Part shown: in pieces, positions 1 to 8,076 of the stretch
Position numbering within the stretch: the stretch's first letter is position 1
How the letters are laid out: each line of letters opens with the position of its first letter
Origin: Enterococcus sp. BWR-S5
GTDB taxonomy: Bacteria; Bacillota; Bacilli; Lactobacillales; Enterococcaceae
Assembly (NCBI RefSeq): GCF_016745255.1
Contig: NZ_JADOEQ010000016.1
Span: 62,001 to 126,000 of the forward strand
Length of the DNA: 64,000 nt
Direction of reading: 5' to 3'
Notes under the pieces: model-generated
What the model was told of the DNA's origin: nothing
What the model saw: the letters and a program-made list of their open reading frames with translations, nothing else
The model's database searches: none
Program-made: the position numbers and the translations under genes

Positions 1-1614
1 GACCCCCACCTCAATAACTGTTGTAGAAACTAACAGCTGCAGCTGATTGTCTTTGAACTCCTGCATAATCTCGTCTTTTTCCTGATTCTTCATTTTTCCA
101 TGAAGCAGTCCAACTTGATAGTCCGGCGCAAAAAAGGCACTCATGTGTTCAAAAATTTCGGTGGCGTTCTTTACATCCAGCGCTTCTGATTCTTCAATCA
201 ACGGACAAATCACATAGGCTTGATGACCCGCTGCCAATTCTTTCGTCATCCATTCCAACACAGTGTCAATCTGAGGTGGTCGAATCCAGCGTGTTTCTAT
301 CGGGATACGCCCCGCCGGCATTTCATCGATAATCGATACATCCATTTCACCATAGGCAGTAATTGCCAGTGTTCGTGGAATTGGCGTAGCGGTCATGAAG
401 AGCACATCCGGCTTCTGTCCTTTTTCCCTCAATATTTTCCGTTGGTTCACACCAAAACGATGCTGCTCATCGGTAATAACCAAGCCAAGATTTTTAAACA
501 CTACATCCTCTTGAATCAAGGCATGTGTACCAATAATCACATCAATTTCACCAGCGGCCAATTCAGCCAGAATTTCTCGACGGTCTTTCGCCCGTGTCGA
601 GCCTGTTAACAGCGCCGTACGGACTTCCAAGGGGTCAAACAGCTGCTGCAAGCTTTCCATATGCTGCTGCGCCAATATCTCCGTAGGCACCATTAAGGCT
701 CCTTGAAAACCAGCTGTCATTACCGCATATAGAGCAATTGCCGCCACCACGGTTTTCCCGCTACCAACATCTCCCTGCAGCAGACGCTGCATATGATGAG
801 GATTCATCAAGTCACGACAAATTTCGTTGGTTACTTTTTTTTGCGCCTGTGTCAGTTCAAATGGCAGTTTTTTCGTAAATGCCTTTAATCTATTCACGTC
901 ATATTGAATGGCAATTCCATTTTTTTCAGCCTTTTCCTGTCTTTTCAGTCCCTGCATCTTCAACTGAAACAGCAAGAACTCTTCAAAGACCATTCGGCGT
1001 TTTGCTTGATGACTCTCCTCAGGCGTTCGTGGAAAATGCATGGCAACCATCGCTTCCCGTCGATCCATCAGGCGGTATTTCTCTATCAGCTCTAACGGCA
1101 GACTTTCTTCCACTAACTGACCGTATTCATCGAACCCTGTTCGTATCAGCTGTACCAAACTGCTTTGGCGTACTCGTTTGTTTACGTGATAGATTGGTGC
1201 GAACTCTTCGCCTTCATTTTTCGCAGCGAGAATCTTCATCCCATTCAGTGACTTTCTTTTCGCATCCCATTTCCCGTACACCGCGATTTCTTCAGAGAGG
1301 ACGATTTTATCCTTTAAGTAAGGCTGATTGAAGAAGGACACATTAATCACTGCATGATCCTGCATCATTCGAAAAATCAATCGACTTTTCTTATAGCCGT
1401 ATCGGCTGAGAACCGCTTCAGAAACAACTGTACCTTTCAGCGTGACCTTCTCCTGATCCTGAATCTCTTCGATGGCTTTTTCTTGTATATCTTCATAGCG
1501 AAAGGGGTAGTATGTCAGTAAATCCTTCACCGTACGTATCCCTAATTCGCTGAATGCTTCTGCACGCTTCGGTCCAACACCCGGAAGTACGTGCAAAGGG
1601 TCTGTCAGCTTCAT
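1..1614 (-). CDS. recG: ATP-dependent DNA helicase RecG (C-terminal part off the window)
   Basis: RecG unwinds branched DNA (stalled forks, recombination intermediates). The visible 538 codons begin MKLTDPLHVLPGVGPKRAEAF, the N-terminal HhH-like wedge segment of the family. Further on are helicase motifs: a DEQHRFG box, MTATPIPRTL, and finally STTVIEVGV at the window edge. RecG is usually about 680 residues, so roughly 140 C-terminal residues lie to the left. The ATG at 1614 is chosen because GAGGAGG sits a few bases upstream; an out-of-frame ATG at 1618 is rejected. The gene lies downstream of fakA, but a terminator at 1720-1768 separates them, so it probably has some transcription of its own. 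Confidence 0.96.
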   Translation of the reverse strand, partial: MKLTDPLHVLPGVGPKRAEAFSELGIRTVKDLLTYYPFRYEDIQEKAIEEIQDQEKVTLKGTVVSEAVLSRYGYKKSRLIFRMMQDHAVINVSFFNQPYLKDKIVLSEEIAVYGKWDAKRKSLNGMKILAAKNEGEEFAPIYHVNKRVRQSSLVQLIRTGFDEYGQLVEESLPLELIEKYRLMDRREAMVAMHFPRTPEESHQAKRRMVFEEFLLFQLKMQGLKRQEKAEKNGIAIQYDVNRLKAFTKKLPFELTQAQKKVTNEICRDLMNPHHMQRLLQGDVGSGKTVVAAIALYAVMTAGFQGALMVPTEILAQQHMESLQQLFDPLEVRTALLTGSTRAKDRREILAELAAGEIDVIIGTHALIQEDVVFKNLGLVITDEQHRFGVNQRKILREKGQKPDVLFMTATPIPRTLAITAYGEMDVSIIDEMPAGRIPIETRWIRPPQIDTVLEWMTKELAAGHQAYVICPLIEESEALDVKNATEIFEHMSAFFAPDYQVGLLHGKMKNQEKDEIMQEFKDNQLQLLVSTTVIEVGV

Positions 1615-1719
1615 TCATGTGCCTCCTCTCATTTTTCATTACTATGTATAAAACAAACGTCCTGTTTCTTAAGCTGCTTCTAAGCACAGCGGCTTTATTC
1701 TGATTCGTATCTTCTATAG

Positions 1720-1768
1720 AAAAGAGTCTGCACCAATATCCTTTCCAGAATATTGTTCAGACTCTTAC
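1720..1768 (-). terminator. Rho-independent terminator after fakA
   Basis: On the minus strand AAGAGTCTG pairs with CAGACTCTT, with an inner CAATAT/ATATTG pairing, and is followed by TTTTCT. It lies between fakA and recG. Confidence 0.75.
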
Positions 1769-1807
1769 TTCTATTGACGGAATAATCTATTTTAGCTAGA
1801 TACGTTA

Positions 1808-3484
1808 TTACTCAGCAGAAAATAGATATGGGTAGACAGGCTGATCGCCTTCATGAATTTCTGTTTCCAAATCTTCATGCTCCGCAGTCAATGCTTCTGC
1901 CAGTTTTTCTGCTTCTGCTACTTTCCCGCCTTCGCCGACGATAATCGTCACGATTTCTGTATCTTCATCCACCATGCGATTCAATGTGTCCAGAGAAGCT
2001 TTGAACATATCTGGTTCTGAAATGACAATTTTCCCATCAACCATTCCCAGATAATCATCTTTCTTGATTTCTACATTATCAATCGTTGTATCGCGAACAG
2101 CTGTTGTTACTTGTCCGCTGACAACACTTTCCAACATAGTTGTCATGCTGTCTTTGTTTTCTTCCAGTGTTTGCTGATCGTTGAAGGCCAACATCGCTGT
2201 CATCCCTTGTGAGATTGTCTTCGATGGTACTACTGCAACTGGTAAGTCAGCGACCTCGGCTGCCTGATCGGCTGCCATAAAGATATTTTTATTATTCGGA
2301 AGGATAATGACCTTATCTGCATTTACTTCTTTGATTGCTTTTAGGATATCCTCTGTACTTGGGTTCATTGTCTGTCCACCGCTAATAATATAGCTTGCTC
2401 CAAGACTTCTGAACAGCTCCTGAACGCCTTTACCCGCAGCAATCGCAATAACTGCATAAGGAACACGTTCTTTCTTCACAGGTGCAGGAGCTTGCTGGTC
2501 ATGCTCAAGAATCGTTTCATGCTGTAAACGCATGTTATCAACTTTTATTTTTACTAATGAACCAAACTTCTGGCCGTAATTCATCACTTCGCCGGGATGT
2601 TCTGTATGCACGTGTACTTTGATGATTTCATCATCATTAACAACTAGCAGTGAGTCGCCCAGTCCATCCAGATAGTTTCTAAAGGTTTCGTAGTCAAAGT
2701 TGCTGTCTACTGTAGGACCTTCACCAATCTGAACCATAATTTCTGTACAGTAACCAAAATGAATGTCTTCAGTGGCCATTTGCCCTTGAACACTACGATG
2801 ATGCTCAGCATTCACCATTTCATCCATTTCAGCTGGAGATGGTTCATAGACTTCATCTGGATTGTAATTACCAGATAGAACATCCAAAAACCCTTCATAA
2901 ATGAATAGAAGACCTTGACCGCCGCTATCAACAACGCCGACTTCTTTCAGTACAGGTAATAGATCCGGTGTTTTAGCAAGCGCACGCTTAGCACCCTTGA
3001 CCACTGCCTCCATTACTTCAACACAGTCGTCGGTTTCTTTTGCCTTACGCTCACCAGTACGAGCCGCTTCACGAGAAACGGTTAAAATCGTTCCTTCTAC
3101 TGGCTTCATTACCGCTTTATACGCAGTCTCCACACCATGTGTAAAGGCTGCTGCCAAATCCTGCGCATTCAATGTTGTCACATCGAGAATCTGTTTTGAA
3201 AAACCACGGAACAACTGAGATAAGATAACGCCGGAATTTCCCCGAGCGCCCATCAACAGACCTTTAGATAAAGCTGTTGCAAGCTCTCCAACTTTTTCAG
3301 AAGCTGAATCAGCAACTGCTTTCGCTCCGCTGGTCATTGATAGATTCATATTCGTTCCTGTATCGCCATCCGGCACAGGGAAAACATTTAATGAGTTGAC
3401 ATATTCTGCATTTACGTGCAGACGTGACGCACCTGCCTGTACCATTTCCTGGAACTGACTTGCGCTGATTTCTGTTACATTCAC
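1808..3484 (-). CDS. fakA: Fatty acid kinase catalytic subunit FakA (YloV, DAK/DhaL domain)
   Basis: FakA phosphorylates fatty acids held by a FakB (DegV) carrier, feeding exogenous fatty acids into phospholipid synthesis. At 558 residues it has the usual length. The N-terminal DhaL-type ATP-binding domain shows NVFPVPDGDTGTNMNLSM (residues about 33-50) and GARGNSGVILSQLFRG, where the aspartates bind Mg-ATP. The middle and C-terminal parts match the YloV domain, including HVHTEHPGEVM. The start is GTG at 3484, with AGGAGG nine bases upstream. It follows the asp23-family gene, the common Firmicutes order. No fakB is in the window. Confidence 0.93.
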   Translation of the reverse strand: MNVTEISASQFQEMVQAGASRLHVNAEYVNSLNVFPVPDGDTGTNMNLSMTSGAKAVADSASEKVGELATALSKGLLMGARGNSGVILSQLFRGFSKQILDVTTLNAQDLAAAFTHGVETAYKAVMKPVEGTILTVSREAARTGERKAKETDDCVEVMEAVVKGAKRALAKTPDLLPVLKEVGVVDSGGQGLLFIYEGFLDVLSGNYNPDEVYEPSPAEMDEMVNAEHHRSVQGQMATEDIHFGYCTEIMVQIGEGPTVDSNFDYETFRNYLDGLGDSLLVVNDDEIIKVHVHTEHPGEVMNYGQKFGSLVKIKVDNMRLQHETILEHDQQAPAPVKKERVPYAVIAIAAGKGVQELFRSLGASYIISGGQTMNPSTEDILKAIKEVNADKVIILPNNKNIFMAADQAAEVADLPVAVVPSKTISQGMTAMLAFNDQQTLEENKDSMTTMLESVVSGQVTTAVRDTTIDNVEIKKDDYLGMVDGKIVISEPDMFKASLDTLNRMVDEDTEIVTIIVGEGGKVAEAEKLAEALTAEHEDLETEIHEGDQPVYPYLFSAE

Positions 3485-3554
3485 CTAAGATATCCTCCTT
3501 TAGATCACTGCTAGTCCATTCAGAGCCCTGCTCCTTTTCTAACAGCAGGCTGCT

Positions 3555-3917
3555 CTAGTCAGGCAGCACACGAACACCCTGTACAAATACATTGACAGAG
3601 TTTGCAGTAACGCCCAATAATGTTTCAAGGTTGTACATCACCTTTTCCTGTACATTACGGGAAACTTCAGAAATTTTCGTACCGTAGCTGACAATTGTAT
3701 ACACATCTACAGCTACACCATTTTCTTCTTGGCGTACGACAACTCCTTTAGAGTAGTTCTCTCTACGTAAAATCTCATTCAGATTATCTTTAATTTGATT
3801 TTTACTAGCCATTCCGACGATTCCATAAATATCCGTCGCAGCGCCGCCGACTACAGTGGCAATAACTTCATTGGTAATCTCAATGGTACCTGCTGAGGTT
3901 TTGATTTTTACAGCCAT
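3555..3917 (-). CDS. Asp23/Gls24-family envelope stress protein (YloU)
   Basis: A small Asp23-family protein (120 residues) encoded just before fakA, as yloU is in Bacillus. The sequence MAVKIKTSAGTIEITNEVIATVVGGAATDIYGIVGMASK, here abbreviated as running from MAVKIKTSAG to YGIVGMASK, and the later VDVYTIVSYG segment are characteristic. Family members are cytoplasmic and some assemble at the membrane; the function of the YloU branch is not well defined. The start at 3917 is set by AAGGAGG upstream; a longer frame to 3968 lacks a ribosome binding site. Confidence 0.88.
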   Translation of the reverse strand: MAVKIKTSAGTIEITNEVIATVVGGAATDIYGIVGMASKNQIKDNLNEILRRENYSKGVVVRQEENGVAVDVYTIVSYGTKISEVSRNVQEKVMYNLETLLGVTANSVNVFVQGVRVLPD

Positions 3918-4112
3918 TGATGAAAGCCTCCTTAAAGAGCATACTTGCCCTATTTTCTTCCTTAACATTCTAACATAGCTGAGGATTAATGAAAAGAAAG
4001 GAAATCATCGATCCCAGACAAATAAATAAAAATTTTACTTATGCTTATCTATGTATTTTGCAGTTCTTTGTTATTTCAAATTACAATGTATTAAAAACAT
4101 TACTAATCAAGT

Positions 4113-4143
4113 CTTAACAATTCTACTCCCTCGGATTGTTAAG
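4113..4143 (-). terminator. Hairpin at the end of the LXG operon (possible terminator)
   Basis: Perfect 9-bp inverted repeat CTTAACAAT/ATTGTTAAG with a 13-base loop, just after the last gene of the toxin operon. There is no clear T tract, so it may instead belong to the leader or promoter region of the asp23-family gene's neighbourhood. Confidence 0.35.
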
Positions 4144-4156
4144 CATCTTTTGTTTC

Positions 4157-4486
4157 CTAAAATATATGCAGTATATCTTGTTCCGAAGTAAATGCAGTTG
4201 GAATCACTTTTTCTAAATTTTCTATCCTACTTCTCATATATTCTTTATCTTCCCCATGAAGATTCGATATAGCCCATTCTTTTAATAAACCTAATTCCTT
4301 TAAAACAACATCTAGTTTAGTTTTGTTAAATTCTGCTCCATCTTGTATATACTTAATATCTAATTCTGCTATAGCCTTCTCCCAGAACTTTTCATAAAAA
4401 GATTCAGAAGAGATGTTCTCACTCAATATCACTTTGGAATTTTCGTTGTAAATATCGCCATCATATTTAAATAGCCCTACTGACAT
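4157..4486 (-). CDS. Hypothetical protein, last gene of the LXG operon (possible immunity protein)
   Basis: A 109-residue acidic, helical, soluble protein (MSVGLFKYDG to QDILHIF) with no signal peptide or membrane segment. I do not recognise its family. It sits downstream of the LXG toxin and a first candidate immunity gene, in visibly AT-rich DNA, and has AGGTAAG-type sequence upstream of the ATG. Arrays of small immunity genes after an LXG toxin are common, so an immunity (perhaps orphan) role is inferred from position only. Confidence 0.6.
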   Translation of the reverse strand: MSVGLFKYDGDIYNENSKVILSENISSESFYEKFWEKAIAELDIKYIQDGAEFNKTKLDVVLKELGLLKEWAISNLHGEDKEYMRSRIENLEKVIPTAFTSEQDILHIF

Positions 4487-4580
4487 TATTTCTTACCTCC
4501 ATACAAGGAATCATTTTGATAGAAAGTTCTTTAAGAAGTTGTAGAAAAGTATCTAAATTACTTTCTCCTAAATATTTCAT
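4467..4580 (-). CDS. Very short ORF, possibly a gene remnant
   Basis: A 37-codon frame beginning MKYLGESNLDTFLQLLKELS, with GAGGGG ahead of its ATG, overlapping the start of the next gene by about 20 bases. It may be a translated leader coupled to the following gene or the decayed end of another immunity gene. No similarity is recognised. Confidence 0.25.
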   Translation of the reverse strand: MKYLGESNLDTFLQLLKELSIKMIPCMEVRNNVSRAI

Positions 4581-4817
4581 GATATATCCCCTCTTGTTAG
4601 CAGCAGAAAGCACTTTACAGGTCGATTTCATCTTTAATCTTTTTTTACGGTGGATATCCTGTCGATATTTATTGTAGCGGTTAAATTTCTGGATAATAAA
4701 TGTGGGTAGTTATTGGCAACTTGATTAGTGAGTTGACGCTTACTAGTCAAGACTTTATAAAATCCCTTTTTATTTTTTAAGTTATGCTTATCTCAAAAAG
4801 GTTATACCATAAATAAA
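4581..4817. other. AT-rich spacer inside the toxin/immunity region
   Basis: No convincing frame, terminator or repeat was seen. The lack of a gene between two candidate immunity genes suggests decay or recombination, which is typical of toxin tails, but this is inference. Confidence 0.3.
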
Positions 4818-5243
4818 TTAGAAGTCTTCATAAGGAAACTCTTCTAACCCAATTGCTTCAATACTTTCACAATAAAAGTTTATATAATTATATCCATCAT
4901 TTTCTCCATAACCACTGTCATCATGAACATGATATCTTTTTTCGCTTGGCCAATCCATAGGTTCATTCTTCATATCTTTTATTATTAATCTGTCATAAAT
5001 ATCAATATTAGTAACCTCTTTTAGTGATAATTCACTTACATTATTAAACTTAAATTTCGATAACATCACTTGAGGCTTTTTTGAAAATTTAGTTTTTAAA
5101 TCTAAAAGTAATACTGAACGTTTTTCATTAAAAATATTTTCCTCGATATTATATTCTATTTTCATAATATCACTAAAATGAAATGGATTATCTGAACCTA
5201 TTTCATCTAAAATCACATCACTATTTCCAATATATTCAAACAT
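4818..5243 (-). CDS. Putative immunity protein for the adjacent LXG toxin
   Basis: A 141-residue soluble, acidic protein (MFEYIGNSDVILDEIG to FPYEDF), starting 15 bp after the toxin stop with AGGAGG upstream. Position directly after an LXG toxin is the normal place for the cognate immunity gene. It has no signal peptide or membrane helix, which fits a toxin acting in the cytoplasm. The family is not recognised. Base composition is more AT-rich than the toxin's 5' half, as is usual for exchangeable toxin tails and their immunity genes. Confidence 0.65.
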   Translation of the reverse strand: MFEYIGNSDVILDEIGSDNPFHFSDIMKIEYNIEENIFNEKRSVLLLDLKTKFSKKPQVMLSKFKFNNVSELSLKEVTNIDIYDRLIIKDMKNEPMDWPSEKRYHVHDDSGYGENDGYNYINFYCESIEAIGLEEFPYEDF

Positions 5244-5258
5244 TTTTTTCCTCCTAAC

Positions 5259-6713
5259 TTACTTATCAAAATCAAATGTAATACTATTTGTTCCTTGATC
5301 AATTTTCCCTTGCCTTAATACCCCATCACTATCCAAGAAATATTTATACTCAATATAATCTCTACCTCTATTAGACCAGATATACTCATGAATATGTGGA
5401 TCAGTATGATGGGTCTTATTCCCATGATGTGAAAAGTCTATTCTTTGTACTTGCTTTCCTCTATAATCATAAAATATAATAGATTTTTCTATTTCTCCAC
5501 TTGAACCAAGTCTTTCAAATTCCACTTTACTGTTAGGTGGTCCACTCATAGGCGTGTAATTATTTTTATAATATTCATCTGGTAGAAATATTTCTGTTGC
5601 AAAATCGTTTACTTGTTTTTCAGTTCCACCCCCACTAGCCTTCTCAATCCTCGCCACATCATCAAAATAGCCAGCTTTGCTTAAGATATATAGGTCATCA
5701 GCGGTCAGGCTTGCCCCTTTTAACAGCTTATCTCCTGCGCGTAGACTTTGAACCCCATCCGCCAATTTTGATATCGGTAATAAAAATAGCATCGTCCATA
5801 GTCCGGCTTCCAAACGACTGGCCTTATCCCCTGTGACAGGGTCTTTTCCAGTGAATAGGCGATAGACATCGTAGACATTGTATATTTCCCCGCCCATATG
5901 AAGGGTAGAAATGCCCAGCGCCTTCGTTCCTTCCAAGGACGTAGCGTACATTAGATTTTCGGAAGCGACTTTACTATACTTCCCGTCGATATACACCTTA
6001 TATAACATCACGCCATGCTTCGCTGCTTCCGGATTCTCTAACACAATCTCGACTCTCTGTGCCGGGCAGGAGTCATTATACTCACTTAATTTCTTGTACC
6101 ATTCTTTTTCTGTACAGTCATCTAGTGTATACATGCCTGTTTGTGCATTGAACTGTCTTGATTTTCCTAAATCATCCATTGCAGAAGCAATTTGTTCCCC
6201 AACAGCAACGACTTCAGAAAAATCAGCTGCATGCGCTTCTTCAAATGTCTGATACTTCTCCAACAGGTCTACTTTTTTCTGCTCTTTATTGATTTGATAG
6301 TCCTTAAATGATACACCATAACCACCGACAATTTCAAAAACAATATTTCCTGCGATTTTTAAAAGTAAATCTTGCTTCTCCTGTTGCAATCGGCTGATTT
6401 TACTCTCCAACTCAATCAGTTCGTCGGTGTCCAATACTTTAGAGGTCTCACCAACTTCTGCCTCAAAGCTGTTCAAAAACAGGATATAGGCCTCGCCAAA
6501 GTCAGAATGATAGTTGTGCAGGGCTTTGGAAACAACCGTGTAGGGCGACATCGCCTCCTTCACAGAAGTCCATCCCGGACCTGTCAATTCCGCCGAGCTC
6601 TTAAACTCATTGATTGTTCCTTCTACTGTCGAAAAATTGCTTAAACAGGTTAGCCTCGCACTTTGCGAGGAGGTATGAGCCCCTTGCACTTCGGAATAAC
6701 TAAATTTCGTCAT
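5259..6713 (-). CDS. LXG-domain polymorphic toxin (type VII secretion substrate)
   Basis: 484 residues from MTKFSYSEVQ. The N-terminal ~200 residues are helical with LXG-like features (ELTGPGWTSVKEAM, a long heptad region around ELESKISRLQQEKQDLLLKI). The middle part (YATSLEGTKALGISTLHMGG, GLWTMLFLLPISKLADGV) resembles a pre-toxin (PT-TG-like) segment. The last ~120 residues form a separate module with IDFSHHGNKTHHTDPHIHEY, a histidine-rich likely active site. From memory this recalls the Ntox24-type class, but I cannot verify that. Start 6713 has AGGAGG; the longer frame to 6749 does not. Two helical partners precede it and a likely immunity gene follows. Confidence 0.85.
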   Translation of the reverse strand: MTKFSYSEVQGAHTSSQSARLTCLSNFSTVEGTINEFKSSAELTGPGWTSVKEAMSPYTVVSKALHNYHSDFGEAYILFLNSFEAEVGETSKVLDTDELIELESKISRLQQEKQDLLLKIAGNIVFEIVGGYGVSFKDYQINKEQKKVDLLEKYQTFEEAHAADFSEVVAVGEQIASAMDDLGKSRQFNAQTGMYTLDDCTEKEWYKKLSEYNDSCPAQRVEIVLENPEAAKHGVMLYKVYIDGKYSKVASENLMYATSLEGTKALGISTLHMGGEIYNVYDVYRLFTGKDPVTGDKASRLEAGLWTMLFLLPISKLADGVQSLRAGDKLLKGASLTADDLYILSKAGYFDDVARIEKASGGGTEKQVNDFATEIFLPDEYYKNNYTPMSGPPNSKVEFERLGSSGEIEKSIIFYDYRGKQVQRIDFSHHGNKTHHTDPHIHEYIWSNRGRDYIEYKYFLDSDGVLRQGKIDQGTNSITFDFDK

Positions 6714-7062
6714 CTGCCGCCTCCTGTTTCTTGGCGTTATAATAAGCATCTGTCAGCTCTTCTTCTGTCGTACCAAAGCCTTTCTCCTTTGCTTCAAAGG
6801 TATCGTCTATTGCCACGAACTGTCGCTGGATGTCTCGTGCTTCGTCATCGAAAGTTGTCAACTGTCCTTGGGCATGATTAGCTGAAACGGTTCCTTGGCT
6901 GAGATAGGCAACTTCCTCCAATAACGATTGTTCTTCTCGTTGAAGATATGCCCATTGTTCTTTGGCTTCCTCCCAAAAAATCTTCTTTTTCTGCAGCTGG
7001 TCACGTTCCTCTTCCAACTCTTGAAGTGCCTTGGAATAAAGAGAGCTCTTGTTATCTCCCAT
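6700..7062 (-). CDS. LXG-associated helical protein (DUF3958-like, Lap2 type)
   Basis: About 120 residues, almost entirely helical and charged (SKALQELEEERDQLQKKKIFWEEAKEQW), without signal or membrane segment. In LXG operons a DUF3958-type protein together with a DUF3130-type protein binds the LXG domain and is needed to present it to the secretion machine; this is the likely role. ATG 7062 with AGGTGA at good spacing is preferred over an upstream TTG. It overlaps the preceding stop by 11 bases and the toxin start by 14, so the three genes are translationally coupled. Confidence 0.75.
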   Translation of the reverse strand: MGDNKSSLYSKALQELEEERDQLQKKKIFWEEAKEQWAYLQREEQSLLEEVAYLSQGTVSANHAQGQLTTFDDEARDIQRQFVAIDDTFEAKEKGFGTTEEELTDAYYNAKKQEAADDEI

Positions 7063-7327
7063 TCTCAATCACCTGCTTTGCCATTTGATCCGCCTTTTCG
7101 TAAGCGTCACTGGCTGAAAGAATATTTTTAGCATCTGCCTTCAAGCTCGCTTCAAATGTCGCCATCAACTCTCCGGTTTGAGCCAGAATCGTGTTGATGT
7201 CTCCTATCGCTATACCATCAGATACTGAAATACTTGTTCCGCTATTAGAATACGGCGACATTGTCGGAACAGTTAACCCGCTGGCGAATGTAATCGCTTG
7301 TTGCGCATTGTTTTTTGTTTCACTCAT
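7052..7327 (-). CDS. Small WXG100-like LXG partner (TIGR04197/DUF3130-like, Lap1 type)
   Basis: 91 residues, first gene of the LXG operon, with GGAGG before the ATG. The C-terminal half is helical (ATFEASLKADAKNILSASDAYEKADQMAKQV), and FEASLKAD contains an F-x3-x-x-D-like pattern of the kind proposed as the export signal in these proteins. The N-terminal part (SPYSNSGTSISVSDG) resembles TIGR04197 members. It likely forms the toxin pre-secretion complex with the next gene product. No machine genes (essB, essC) are in this window. Confidence 0.72.
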   Translation of the reverse strand: MSETKNNAQQAITFASGLTVPTMSPYSNSGTSISVSDGIAIGDINTILAQTGELMATFEASLKADAKNILSASDAYEKADQMAKQVIENGR

Positions 7328-7540
7328 GAATAACCTCCTAAAAACAACCTTTTACTAACATTTTATCAGTTATATCTAAGCAAAAACATTGTATAATTTT
7401 TCAATATATCAAATAAAAAATAAATTTTTACGTTAATTCCTGATAAGATGAAAGCTTGTATCTAAAATCCCTGAGCTATTTTGCCTTTGTCTCTGTGTTC
7501 TTATCTATTGAACAAATTTCTATGTACATTCAAAAATTTC

Positions 7541-7569
7541 TTGCCAAACACGGGCAAATATGATAAATT
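7541..7569 (+). promoter_or_regulatory. Sigma-A-type promoter of rpmB
   Basis: TTGCCA, 17-bp spacer, TAAATT, about 55 bp before the rpmB ATG. The remaining 300-bp gap (7328-7627) between the divergent LXG operon and rpmB is AT-rich and must also hold the LXG promoter, which I cannot place securely. Confidence 0.55.
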
Positions 7570-7627
7570 AATCTGGTATGAGCAGAAGACTATCGCTCCA
7601 AGATCAAAGCAAAGGAGGAAATAAACA

Positions 7628-7816
7628 ATGGCAAAAGTATGTTACTTTACTGGTCGTAAAACTAGCAGCGGAAACAATCGTTCTCACGCTATGAACGCAA
7701 CAAAACGTACTGTTAAACCTAATCTACAAAAAGTTCGTGTTTTAATAGATGGTAAACCTAAAAAAGTTTGGGTGTCAACTCGTGCTTTGAAATCTGGTAA
7801 GATTGAGCGTGTTTAA
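7628..7816 (+). CDS. rpmB: 50S ribosomal protein L28
   Basis: A 62-residue basic protein ([20 protein letters not shown]) matching bacterial L28, a structural protein of the large ribosomal subunit. AAAGGAGG precedes the ATG. It is a single-gene unit with its own promoter and a strong terminator. It stands opposite to its neighbours, in the usual place between thiN and the asp23-family gene; here that interval also carries the LXG and WxL clusters. Confidence 0.97.
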   Translation: MAKVCYFTGRKTSSGNNRSHAMNATKRTVKPNLQKVRVLIDGKPKKVWVSTRALKSGKIERV

Positions 7817-7830
7817 TAGACAATAATTCA

Positions 7831-7864
7831 AAACCTGTTTCCTTATAGGAAACAGGTTTTTTTG
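7831..7864 (+). terminator. Terminator of rpmB
   Basis: AAACCTGTTTCC/GGAAACAGGTTT hairpin with a TATA-type loop, followed by a run of T. Confidence 0.9.
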
Positions 7865-8000
7865 TATGAAAATGAAGTTGGAGCCAATAGCTGACTTCCT
7901 TTTTCAAAAATAATCATACTTCTAAAGCTTCCGTTTTACTCTGCTCCTCGAAACACAGCTGTTCCTTTCTCCCACCATCCAACCTTCTTCAAGGTAAAGC

Positions 8001-8070
8001 AAAAAAAGCTTATACAGCAGACAGCTTGCTTTTCTATCTCTAGCAAAAGCGTACTGCCTACTGTATAAAC
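8001..8070 (-). terminator. Terminator of the WxL operon
   Basis: On the minus strand TTTATACAGTAGGCAG pairs with CTGTCTGCTGTATAAG around an inner GCTTTT/AAAAGC hairpin, and is followed by seven T. It lies immediately after the last WxL gene. A 61-codon frame over the same DNA is a by-product of this hairpin region. Confidence 0.85.
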
Positions 8071-8076
8071 CAGTTA

